From Thalassospiraceae bacterium (lineage in GTDB: Bacteria > Pseudomonadota > Alphaproteobacteria > Rhodospirillales > Magnetovibrionaceae): a stretch of DNA of 15,492 nt. Below are positions 1 to 6,368 of this stretch, piece after piece; position 1 is the first letter of the stretch, and each line of letters starts with the position of its first letter. The notes below the pieces were generated by a model. It was not told the DNA's origin. It ran no database searches and was given only the letters and a program-made list of their open reading frames with translations. The stretch lies in contig DAOWFB010000101.1 in NCBI GenBank assembly GCA_030638205.1, positions 1-15,492 of the forward strand, given 5' to 3'. Made by a program: the position numbers and the translations under genes.

Positions 1-184
1 CGCTAACGCTAAAACCAAGGCTGCGCGAACGTTTTATAAACCTTAGAACCTCTACGTCTTTTTTATCGTAATCGCGGTAACCATTGGCGGTTCGCCCAGC
101 GGGTGGAATTAAGCCAACGGATTCATAGTAACGAATGGTCTTGGCTGGAACGCCAGACATTTTTGATGCATTTCCTATATTCAT
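1..184 (-). CDS. cueR: MerR-family transcriptional regulator, probably copper-responsive CueR (3' part outside window)
   Basis: Reading the minus strand from the ATG at 184 gives 61 residues with no stop before the window edge. They begin MNIGNASKMSGVPAKTIRYY and continue with ESVGLIPP and an R-x-x-N-GYRDY segment. This is the winged helix-turn-helix of the MerR family (IGxxAKxSGVxxKTIRYYE). The start is supported by an AAAGGTGG Shine-Dalgarno stretch about 8 bases upstream and by a gap of only two bases after the copA stop, so the gene is probably cotranscribed with copA. MerR-family proteins bind as dimers to promoters with a long spacer and untwist them when the ligand binds. The metal-binding loop, with the two cysteines that define Cu(I) sensors, lies beyond the window. 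The copper assignment is therefore inferred from the adjoining copA and from the CueR-type operator at 2629-2649. MerR membership is nearly certain; the exact ligand is likely but not shown. Confidence 0.85.
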   Translation of the reverse strand, partial: MNIGNASKMSGVPAKTIRYYESVGLIPPAGRTANGYRDYDKKDVEVLRFIKRSRSLGFSVS

Positions 185-186
185 TT

Positions 187-2586
187 TTAATTTCCACCTT
201 TCCATCGTTTTAATAATAAAGAATTAGTAACAACCGAAACGCTGCTTAATGCCATGGCCGCACCAGCAATTACCGGGTTTAACAAACCCATCGCCGCCAT
301 TGGCAGGGCAACCGTGTTATAGAAAAAAGCCCAAAACAGATTTTGTCTTATTTTTATAACCGTTGCCCTTGATACCCTTAGCGCATCGACCACCAGTTCA
401 GGGTCGCCCCGCATCAGGGTTATGCCTGCGGTATGCATGGCAACGTCGGTGCCGCCACCCATGGCCATGCCCACATGGGCCGTGGCCAATGCCGGTGCGT
501 CATTAACTCCATCGCCAACCATGGCGACCGTATGGCCAGATTTTTTAAGGCGCTCAACCTCGGCTGCCTTGGCATCGGGTAGAACCTCGGCAATTACGTC
601 AGCCTCAATTAGGCCAACTGATTTTGCTATTGCCTTTGCCGTCAATTGGTTATCACCCGTTAGCATTATGGGGCGAATGCCTTGTTTTTTTAGCAATGCA
701 ATCGCCTTGGCGGCATTTTCTTTCGGCCTGTCGCCAACCGCGACATAACCCGCAAGCACCAAATCAACTGCTGCCCAAATAACGCTTTGGCCATTTTTTT
801 CAATGGCGGCGGCTGCATCGTCATAAGAAGAAATATCGATTTCTTTTTCTTCCATCAGGCGGCGACTTCCTATTAACACCGCCCGCCCACCGACCACGGC
901 CTCAACCCCGCGACCCACAAGGGCGCGAAAAGTTTCCGGCGAGGGCACATCGACACCTTTTTCTTTTGCATAAACCATAATGGCCCGGGCCAGTGGGTGC
1001 TCGCTTCCCGTTTGTGCGCTGGCGATAATTTCCAGCAATTCATCTTCGCCCATACCAATTGGTTGAACCGCCGAAACTGTGGGCTTTCCTTTTGTGAGCG
1101 TTCCGGTTTTATCAAACACCACCACGTCAACCTTGTGTGATAGCTCCAGCGCCTCAGCGTCTTTAATCAATATCCCGCTTGCTGCCGCACTTCCGGTGCC
1201 GACCATTATGGCCGTGGGTGTCGCTAGGCCCAGCGCACAGGGGCAGGCAATAACCAAAACCGTAACCGCATTTATAAGCCCGACTTCCCAGTCGCTACCC
1301 ACAAACCACCACGCCCCCCATGTAACAAAGGCTATTAAAATAACTGCCGGGACAAACACCGCAGCAATTTGATCCACCAGTTTTTGCACCGGGGCTTTGG
1401 ATGCCTGCGCACCCTGTATCATACGAATAATTGCACTAAGGGTTGATTCCGCCCCAACAGTGGTTGCCCGAACATGCACCATGCCATCGGCATTTATGGA
1501 ACCGCCAACCACGTTATCATCAACGGATTTTATCACCGGCAGGCTTTCACCCGTTAGCAGGCTTTCGTCCATGCTGGTTTGACCTTTTATAATTACGCCA
1601 TCAACCGCAACCCGTTCGCCCGGGCGAATAACAACCACATCGCCGGAATTGATACTTGATGCCGGGACTTCCACCTCTGAGCCATCCGATGAAATCACCA
1701 TGGCGGTTGCGGGTTTTAATTTCATCAACGCGCGGATTGCCCCGGTGGTTCCGCGCTTGGCCCTGCTTTCAAGAAACTTGCCCAAAAGAATTAATGTTAA
1801 AACTGCGGCTGATGCTTCAAAATATAAATGCCCTTCTATATTCGCCAGCACCCGCCATGCGCTTAACGACCATGCCGCCATGGTTCCCATGACCACAAGC
1901 AAATCCATGTTGCCGCTTCCGGCCTTTAATGATTTCCACGCCGGATTATAAAAACGCAGCCCAAAATAAAATTGAACTACCGATGCCAGCCCCATTTGGA
2001 CAATGCCGGGTATTTCATAATCAATACCAGCTAGCATCCAAACCATTTGCAAAACCAACGGAACGGTTAGCACGGCTGAACCGATAAAATTTATGTAATC
2101 TTTTTTTAATTTTTTTGCTGCGCGTAAATCATCTGCACTGCCAAATTCTTCTACGTTTTCTATTAGGCTGGCAATGTATCCGGCCTTTTCAATGCTGCGA
2201 ATAATATCAGCCGCACCCACCCCGCCCGCCGAAACGATTACGTGGGCGGTTTCATCGGCCAAATTTACGGTCACGTTTTTTATACCAGCAAGTTTTTCGA
2301 TAGATTTTTCAACCCTAGATACACAAGACGCACACGTCATGCCTTCGATGGCAAAATCTAAATTATTATCAGGAACCCCAAACCCGGTTTTTACAATTGT
2401 TTCGCTTATTTTGGCCACATCAACCAGGCTTGGGTCAAATTCAATATCGGCGGTCTCGGCTGCTAAATTAACCGCAGCAACGGAAACGCCATCAACCTTG
2501 ATTAATTGACGTTCAATGCGCCCGGCGCAAGACGCGCAGGTCATGCCCTCTACGGGTAAAGACAGATGAATTAAATTTACGGGCAT
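187..2586 (-). CDS. copA: Copper-exporting P1B-type ATPase CopA
   Basis: Inner-membrane pump that uses ATP to move Cu(I) from the cytoplasm to the periplasm. From the ATG at 2586 the protein has 799 residues, usual for a CopA with two metal-binding domains. Visible in order: two N-terminal HMA domains, each with GMTCASC (residues 14-20 and 82-88); the actuator-domain TGES (345-348); the membrane CPC metal site in ACPCALG (448-450); the phosphorylation motif DKTGT (492-496); the SEHPLA motif with the HP dipeptide of P1B pumps (about 528-533); the hinge GDGVND (691-696); and the late-helix signatures YN (756-757) and MxxSS (778-782). CPC, YN and MxxSS together mark the Cu(I)/Ag(I) P1B-1 subgroup. 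The frame stays open upstream to a TTG at 2667, but that would place the start within the operator and promoter, so the ATG at 2586 is preferred. The MerR-type gene follows after two bases. Confidence 0.96.
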   Translation of the reverse strand: MPVNLIHLSLPVEGMTCASCAGRIERQLIKVDGVSVAAVNLAAETADIEFDPSLVDVAKISETIVKTGFGVPDNNLDFAIEGMTCASCVSRVEKSIEKLAGIKNVTVNLADETAHVIVSAGGVGAADIIRSIEKAGYIASLIENVEEFGSADDLRAAKKLKKDYINFIGSAVLTVPLVLQMVWMLAGIDYEIPGIVQMGLASVVQFYFGLRFYNPAWKSLKAGSGNMDLLVVMGTMAAWSLSAWRVLANIEGHLYFEASAAVLTLILLGKFLESRAKRGTTGAIRALMKLKPATAMVISSDGSEVEVPASSINSGDVVVIRPGERVAVDGVIIKGQTSMDESLLTGESLPVIKSVDDNVVGGSINADGMVHVRATTVGAESTLSAIIRMIQGAQASKAPVQKLVDQIAAVFVPAVILIAFVTWGAWWFVGSDWEVGLINAVTVLVIACPCALGLATPTAIMVGTGSAAASGILIKDAEALELSHKVDVVVFDKTGTLTKGKPTVSAVQPIGMGEDELLEIIASAQTGSEHPLARAIMVYAKEKGVDVPSPETFRALVGRGVEAVVGGRAVLIGSRRLMEEKEIDISSYDDAAAAIEKNGQSVIWAAVDLVLAGYVAVGDRPKENAAKAIALLKKQGIRPIMLTGDNQLTAKAIAKSVGLIEADVIAEVLPDAKAAEVERLKKSGHTVAMVGDGVNDAPALATAHVGMAMGGGTDVAMHTAGITLMRGDPELVVDALRVSRATVIKIRQNLFWAFFYNTVALPMAAMGLLNPVIAGAAMALSSVSVVTNSLLLKRWKGGN

Positions 2587-2616
2587 GGTATTTGAGAACC
2601 TTACAGTTAAGGGGAA

Positions 2617-2652
2617 AGTATAGCATGAACCTTCCAGAGACTGGAAGGTCAA
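2617..2652 (-). promoter_or_regulatory. copA promoter, MerR-type with the operator inside the spacer
   Basis: On the minus strand a TTGACC -35 element (2647-2652) overlaps the upstream operator arm, as in known CueR promoters. The usual 19-base spacing would put the -10 at 2622-2627 (CATGCT, a poor match). A much better -10, TATACT preceded by TGC (extended -10), lies at 2617-2622, but 24 bases from TTGACC. Which hexamer is used cannot be settled by reading. A weak -10 at 19 bases would fit an activator-dependent promoter. Confidence 0.6.
2629..2649 (-). promoter_or_regulatory. CueR-type operator in the copA promoter
   Basis: A perfect inverted repeat, ACCTTCC-N7-GGAAGGT, centred on 2639, lies 43 bases upstream of the copA ATG. 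The two 7-base arms have the same form as the CueR site in the Escherichia coli copA promoter. With a MerR-family gene directly downstream of copA, this is most simply the copper-responsive operator for copA-cueR. The arms and spacing are seen directly; the binding protein is inferred. Confidence 0.9.
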
Positions 2653-2789
2653 AGCATTTTCTCTCAAGCCCTAAAATGGCTAAAAAGCTTTGTTATATTG
2701 ATATTTCAAGGCATTCTGTGGCCAATAAAAATCAAACGCCCGGAAAAACGGGAAATTCCAGGAAACCTAAGGTAAGTTATTGAAATAAC
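2650..2789 (+). other. Untranslated leader of trpG with two inverted repeats
   Basis: This stretch between the copA operator and the trpG ATG has no convincing gene. CAAAGC (2650-2655) can pair with GCTTTG (2687-2692), extended by TTTT/AAAA and an inner AGCC (2667-2670) / GGCT (2678-2681) with a 7-base loop. No run of T follows, so it does not read as a simple terminator. A TATATT hexamer at 2694-2699 could be a -10, but no good -35 stands 16-18 bases before it. A second perfect repeat, GTTATT-GA-AATAAC (2776-2789), ends at the base before the trpG ATG. An AAGG lies near 2769, too far from the ATG for a normal ribosome site. No leader peptide with tandem Trp codons is visible. Whether this regulates trpG is open. 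Confidence 0.35.
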
Positions 2790-3377
2790 ATGTTTTTACT
2801 CATAGATAACTACGACAGCTTCACCTATAACCTGCTCCATTTTTTGGGCGAGCTGGGTGCGGATGTGGAGGTCAGGCGCAATGATGCCATCACACCCACT
2901 GAGGCCATTGCCATGAAGCCAGAAGGAATAGTCATATCGCCGGGGCCGTGCGACCCGCCCCATGCCGGTATCTGCCTTGATCTATTGGCGGCACTGCCTG
3001 AAAACATGCCGGTTTTTGGGGTTTGTCTTGGCCATCAATCCATTGCCCAGCATTTTGGCGCAAATATTGTTCGTGCGCCCAAACCTATGCACGGCAAGGT
3101 CGATATAATCAGCCATAATGGTAATGGCGTATTTACGGGCATTCCCTCACCTCTTGAAGCGACCCGCTATCATTCGCTGACCATTGAACCCGGTAGCCTG
3201 CCCGATTGCCTTGAGGTAACAGCCACAAGCAACGATGGTGTAATTCAAGGCATCAGTCATAAAACCAGACCAATGTTTGGTGTTCAGTTTCACCCCGAAA
3301 GCATAGCATCCGAGCATGGTCATGACATTTTGAAAAACTTTATTGATATTTCCAGTTCTAAAAAGGCCGCAGCATGA
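2790..3377 (+). CDS. trpG: Anthranilate synthase component II (glutamine amidotransferase), TrpG/PabA type
   Basis: Class I glutamine amidotransferase of 195 residues, full length for TrpG. It releases ammonia from glutamine for the TrpE subunit, which turns chorismate into anthranilate, the first committed step of tryptophan synthesis. The N-terminus MFLLIDNYDSFTYNL is typical of the family. Also seen are SPGPCDP (50-56), the nucleophile in GVCLGHQ (Cys79), the MHGK motif (100-103) that marks TrpG/PabA, and FHPES carrying the His168/Glu170 pair of the catalytic triad. The gene ends in an ATGA overlap with trpD, implying translational coupling. No trpE lies next to it, so its partner must be encoded elsewhere. 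The protein could also serve PabB in folate synthesis, as dual-use TrpG/PabA proteins do, but linkage to trpDC favours tryptophan. Confidence 0.95.
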   Translation: MFLLIDNYDSFTYNLLHFLGELGADVEVRRNDAITPTEAIAMKPEGIVISPGPCDPPHAGICLDLLAALPENMPVFGVCLGHQSIAQHFGANIVRAPKPMHGKVDIISHNGNGVFTGIPSPLEATRYHSLTIEPGSLPDCLEVTATSNDGVIQGISHKTRPMFGVQFHPESIASEHGHDILKNFIDISSSKKAAA

Positions 3378-4435
3378 ACGACATACCAATGGAACTAAAA
3401 CCAATTTTAAACAAAGTCGGCGACGGCGAAGTTTTATCGGCGTCCGAGGCCGAGCAAGCGTTTGACATAATAATGTCGGGCGGGGCCACCACCGCACAAA
3501 TTGCGGGCTTTCTTATGGCGCTACGCACGCGAGGTGAAACCGTTGACGAAATAACCGCCGCGGTAAAAACCATGCGGGCAAAAATGTTATCCATTCCCGC
3601 ACCGCCCGGCGCCATGGATATTGTCGGCACCGGCGGTGATGGTTCGGGCACATATAATATTTCAACCGCCGCCGCCATTGTAACCGCGGCCTGCGGTGTG
3701 CCCATAGCCAAGCACGGTAACCGCGCACTTTCGTCTAAATCCGGTGCGTCCGATGTGTTGGGCGCACTAGGCATCAACATTGATTGCAATATGGATTTGG
3801 TAAAACGCGCTCTTAATGAAGCCGGAATTTGTTTTTTAATGGCACCGCGCCATCACAGCGCAATAAGGCACGTTATGCCCGCACGAATTGAATTGGGTGT
3901 TCGCACAATTTTTAATATTCTTGGCCCCCTTTCCAACCCGGCAAATGTAAAGCGCCAGATGACAGGCGCATTTGCCAAAGAATGGATTGTGCCCATGGCG
4001 CAAACATTGGGCAATTTGGGCAGCGAAATGGCGTGGGTTGTTCATGGTTCGGACGGGCTTGATGAAATTACCACAACCGGAAAAACATTTGTTGCCCAAT
4101 TAAAAGACGGCAAAGTAACCGAATTTGAAATTTCACCATCCGATGCCGGGATTGATTTGGCAAAACCCGAAGACCTAAAAGGTGGCGATGCCAAACACAA
4201 CGCGAAAGCATTAACCGCATTGCTAGAAGGCGAAGCCGGGCCTTACCGAGATATTGTTCTTTTAAATGCGGCGGCGTCATTGATAGTTGCCGGCAAGGTT
4301 GATGATCTTAAATCCGGCGTTCAAATGGCGGCGGCGGCGATTGATGATAAAAAAGCATTGGATACACTTGAAAGCCTTATCAATGTTACCAACGAACCAG
4401 TTGGTGGCGACCTTGATGATGAAGTTGGCGGATAA
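3374..4435 (+). CDS. trpD: Anthranilate phosphoribosyltransferase
   Basis: Transfers the phosphoribosyl group of PRPP to anthranilate, the second step of tryptophan synthesis, in the cytoplasm. The 353-residue length suits a stand-alone TrpD, not one fused to TrpG. Motifs seen: GTGGDG (85-90), the PRPP-pyrophosphate loop; KHGNRALSSKSGASD (113-127), which binds PRPP and anthranilate; HHSAIRHVMPAR (160-171); and RTIFNILGPLSNPA (177-190), which closes the active site. The N-terminal helical domain (about 1-75) has the usual anthranilate phosphoribosyltransferase pattern. The ATG at 3374 overlaps the trpG TGA by four bases, supporting this start and coupled translation. trpC follows after 8 bases. 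Nothing is unusual in the protein. Confidence 0.97.
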   Translation: MNDIPMELKPILNKVGDGEVLSASEAEQAFDIIMSGGATTAQIAGFLMALRTRGETVDEITAAVKTMRAKMLSIPAPPGAMDIVGTGGDGSGTYNISTAAAIVTAACGVPIAKHGNRALSSKSGASDVLGALGINIDCNMDLVKRALNEAGICFLMAPRHHSAIRHVMPARIELGVRTIFNILGPLSNPANVKRQMTGAFAKEWIVPMAQTLGNLGSEMAWVVHGSDGLDEITTTGKTFVAQLKDGKVTEFEISPSDAGIDLAKPEDLKGGDAKHNAKALTALLEGEAGPYRDIVLLNAAASLIVAGKVDDLKSGVQMAAAAIDDKKALDTLESLINVTNEPVGGDLDDEVGG

Positions 4436-4443
4436 AACATTAA

Positions 4444-5247
4444 ATGAGCGATATCTTAGAAAAAATATGTGCGGATAAACGCCAGCACATTGAAAATAAA
4501 AAATCCGAACGCCCGCTTGCTGAAATAATTGATGCGGCCAACAATGCAAACGCCAATAACCCGACACGCGGCTTTATTAATGCGCTAAAAGCCAAGGAAA
4601 GCCTTGGTCAATATGGGCTTATTGCCGAAATAAAAAAAGCATCACCATCCAAGGGTTTAATCCGCGAAGATTTTAACCCCGCAAGCCTTGCCAAAGATTA
4701 TGAAAACGGCGGGGCCGCGTGTTTAAGCGTGCTAACTGATGAACCTTATTTTCAAGGGTCGGATGAGTATTTAATTCAGGCACGGGGTGCGGTGTCATTA
4801 CCGGTTTTGCGCAAAGATTTTATGCTTGATGCTTATCAGGTTTATGAGGCGCGTGCCTTGGGTGCCGATTGCATTTTGCTTATTATGGCCGCCCTTAGCG
4901 ATGATGCGGCAGCTGAACTTGAAGAGGTTGCAAACAAAATAAATCTCGATGTATTGGTTGAAGTTCACAACGATATTGAAATGGAGCGCGCGTTAAAATT
5001 AAGCACGCCCCTTATCGGTATTAACAACCGCAACTTAAAAACGTTAGAGATTGATACCGCCACCACCGAAGAACTTGCCGACATGGTTCCCGATGATAAA
5101 ATGCTGGTTTCCGAAAGCGGGCTTCATACGCCGGGTGATTTGTTGCGTATGAAAAATGCCGGGGCTAGTTGTTTTTTAATTGGCGAATCATTAATGCGTG
5201 AAAATAATGTTGAGCAAGCAACCCGCAATTTACTGACCGCTGTTTAG
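4444..5247 (+). CDS. trpC: Indole-3-glycerol-phosphate synthase
   Basis: Closes the ring of carboxyphenylaminodeoxyribulose phosphate to indole-3-glycerol phosphate with loss of CO2 and water. At 267 residues it is a single (beta/alpha)8 barrel without the TrpF domain that is fused in enterobacteria. Expected residues are present: AEIKKASPSKG (61-71) with Glu62 and Lys64; CLSVLTDEPYFQGS (93-106); LRKDFMLD (122-129) with the general-acid Lys124; LVEVH (171-175) with Glu173; GINNRNLKT (192-200) with Asn194; and SESGL (223-227). The start at 4444 lies 8 bases after trpD. Only a weak ribosome site is visible, so coupling to trpD is likely. moaC starts 10 bases after the stop. Confidence 0.97.
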   Translation: MSDILEKICADKRQHIENKKSERPLAEIIDAANNANANNPTRGFINALKAKESLGQYGLIAEIKKASPSKGLIREDFNPASLAKDYENGGAACLSVLTDEPYFQGSDEYLIQARGAVSLPVLRKDFMLDAYQVYEARALGADCILLIMAALSDDAAAELEEVANKINLDVLVEVHNDIEMERALKLSTPLIGINNRNLKTLEIDTATTEELADMVPDDKMLVSESGLHTPGDLLRMKNAGASCFLIGESLMRENNVEQATRNLLTAV

Positions 5248-5257
5248 GGCAAAAATT

Positions 5258-5734
5258 ATGAGCGACCTAACCCACATAGATAAAGACGGCAACGCGGTGA
5301 TGGTTGATGTTTCGGCCAAAAATGCTACCGAACGAACCGCCACGGCAAAAGGTTCTGTTTTTATGTCAGCCGCTGCAATAAACCGCATTTCGGACGGCAG
5401 CGTTAAAAAAGGCGACGTGTTAAGCGTTGCGCAATTGGCCGGAATTATGGGGGCTAAAAAAACGCCCGACCTTATTCCCCTTTGCCACCCCCTGTCCCTT
5501 TCATCGGTAAAGGTTGAATTATCAATCGATGAAACCAGAAACGCGGTTGATATAACCGCCACCTGCAAACTGGTCGGCAAAACCGGGGTCGAGATGGAAG
5601 CGTTAACCGCCGTTTCCGTTGCCGCACTAACCGTTTACGATATGTGCAAGGCAATGGATAAATCCATGCGCATTGGTGATGTGCGCCTTACCCATAAAGA
5701 TGGCGGCAAGTCAGGTGAGTATGTGGCTGATTAA
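5258..5734 (+). CDS. moaC: Cyclic pyranopterin monophosphate synthase MoaC
   Basis: Acts with MoaA in the first stage of molybdenum-cofactor synthesis, converting the 3',8-cyclo-GTP intermediate into cyclic pyranopterin monophosphate. The 158 residues are full length for MoaC. The family signature is clear: MVDVSAKNATERTA (15-28), LCHPL (75-79), KTGVEMEAL (108-116), and AALTVYDMCKAMDKSM (122-137). Residues that align with those needed in the Escherichia coli enzyme are present: Lys51, His77, Glu112, Asp128 and Lys131. An AGGG about 9 bases before the ATG serves as ribosome site. It is the last gene of the trpGDC run. moaC after trpC is a common alphaproteobacterial arrangement, usually continuing into moeA; here moeA is absent and a convergent gene ends 7 bases after the moaC stop. 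Confidence 0.97.
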   Translation: MSDLTHIDKDGNAVMVDVSAKNATERTATAKGSVFMSAAAINRISDGSVKKGDVLSVAQLAGIMGAKKTPDLIPLCHPLSLSSVKVELSIDETRNAVDITATCKLVGKTGVEMEALTAVSVAALTVYDMCKAMDKSMRIGDVRLTHKDGGKSGEYVAD

Positions 5735-5741
5735 AGAATGA

Positions 5742-6230
5742 TTACTCGGGCCACTTGAGCCGAGATTTTACCCCGGAAATAGAAGTATTGAGCAATAGCA
5801 ATTCGTTCAATGCTAGCTGGCGACCACGAAAACGTATGGCAATTGCCTTTGCTTCACGGCCCTTGGTTGTTCGGGTTTTGATGGAATATTCATAACGGCA
5901 AACCATAAGCCCGCGAAAGGATTCTTCCGGGGTGGCGGTTCCCTTTGCCGGAACCGTATAATCAAAAGTTAGCGAAACATTTTTTATGTTTTCCACATCC
6001 CAACCGCGAGATTTTATTAATGCCACATCGTCAAAATCCTTGGATAGCTTTTCAAGCGCAACCAAGCAATGTTCGCCCTCGGGGTCGGGGGCCTTTTTAG
6101 GAACCTCTCCACAGGCGGAAACCAGCAGCACCAATGACGCCAAAAGCCCCATGGCCATAAACCAAGCGTTATGGGTGGTTTTTATGTATTTATTCGAATC
6201 CATGGCCCAAGTATGCGTTTTGCCGGGCAT
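5742..6230 (-). CDS. Predicted lipoprotein of unknown function
   Basis: I do not recognise a family. The reading frame gives 162 residues from the ATG at 6230. A second ATG at 6203 (MDSNKYIK...) is an equally good start, and neither has a clear ribosome site. A hydrophobic stretch (about residues 25-38) ends in LVSAC, a good lipobox, so Cys40 would be lipidated. The residue after it is Gly, not Asp, which under the enterobacterial Lol rule suggests the outer membrane. The mature part has about 122 residues, is mixed charged, contains two further cysteines (Cys55 in GEHCLVAL and Cys111 in LMVCRYEY) that could form a disulfide, and ends in a basic helix-like stretch. It is convergent with moaC (7-base gap) and divergent from lexA, with about 138 bases between the start codons. 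The lipobox and the lack of a competing opposite-strand gene support a real gene. The function is unknown. Confidence 0.8.
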   Translation of the reverse strand: MPGKTHTWAMDSNKYIKTTHNAWFMAMGLLASLVLLVSACGEVPKKAPDPEGEHCLVALEKLSKDFDDVALIKSRGWDVENIKNVSLTFDYTVPAKGTATPEESFRGLMVCRYEYSIKTRTTKGREAKAIAIRFRGRQLALNELLLLNTSISGVKSRLKWPE

Positions 6231-6296
6231 TTATGCCAGAAATCATGGGGCGATCATGAAGCGCTCAGCCAAAAACTGGGCCTTGACGACAAATGA

Positions 6297-6311
6297 GAAC
6301 TAAAGTAGAAC
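6297..6311 (-). promoter_or_regulatory. LexA (SOS) box, GTTC-N7-GTTC type
   Basis: On the minus strand the site reads GTTC-TACTTTA-GTTC; on the plus strand it is GAAC-N7-GAAC. Direct repeats of GTTC separated by 7 bases are the known alphaproteobacterial LexA operator. It ends 57 bases before the lexA ATG and 5 bases upstream of a TTGACG -35 candidate, well placed for autorepression. It also lies between lexA and the divergent lipoprotein gene, which it could influence. Confidence 0.85.
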
Positions 6312-6316
6312 ATTGG

Positions 6317-6346
6317 TTGACGTTTTTGTTTTGTTCTATTTATTGA
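6317..6346 (+). promoter_or_regulatory. Candidate lexA promoter with a second, imperfect LexA box
   Basis: TTGACG (6317-6322) is a good -35. The -10 is less certain: TTTATT (6339-6344, 16-base spacer) or TATTGA (6341-6346, 18-base spacer). Inside the spacer, GTTT (6322-6325), 7 bases, then GTTC (6333-6336) make a one-mismatch version of the LexA box, in the opposite orientation to the perfect box upstream. LexA on both sites would cover the promoter. The -35 is fairly clear; the -10 and the second box are tentative. Confidence 0.5.
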
Positions 6347-6368
6347 TGAGCCATAATTAGGTGACCAA

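Noticed and set aside
2587..2667. N-terminal extension of CopA to the TTG at 2667
   Set aside because: It would place the start codon upstream of the operator and promoter. The first HMA domain begins normally from the ATG at 2586.
2625..2783. Small plus-strand frame upstream of trpG (52 codons from an ATG with AAGGGG 10 bases upstream, stop 6 bases before the trpG ATG)
   Set aside because: It runs through the CueR operator and the trpG leader hairpin, has no visible promoter, an unremarkable composition and no Trp codons, so it is neither a convincing gene nor a Trp leader peptide. The ribosome-site-like AAGGGG is probably chance.
3358..3789. Long antisense frames inside trpD, copA, comEC, gltX and the lpx genes
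   Set aside because: Each lies wholly or almost wholly across a well-supported conserved gene, has low-complexity or arginine/histidine/cysteine-rich composition, and lacks recognisable motifs.
5735..5741. Possible terminator between moaC and the convergent lipoprotein gene
   Set aside because: Only 7 bases separate the stops, and no GC-rich stem with a T run is visible on either side.
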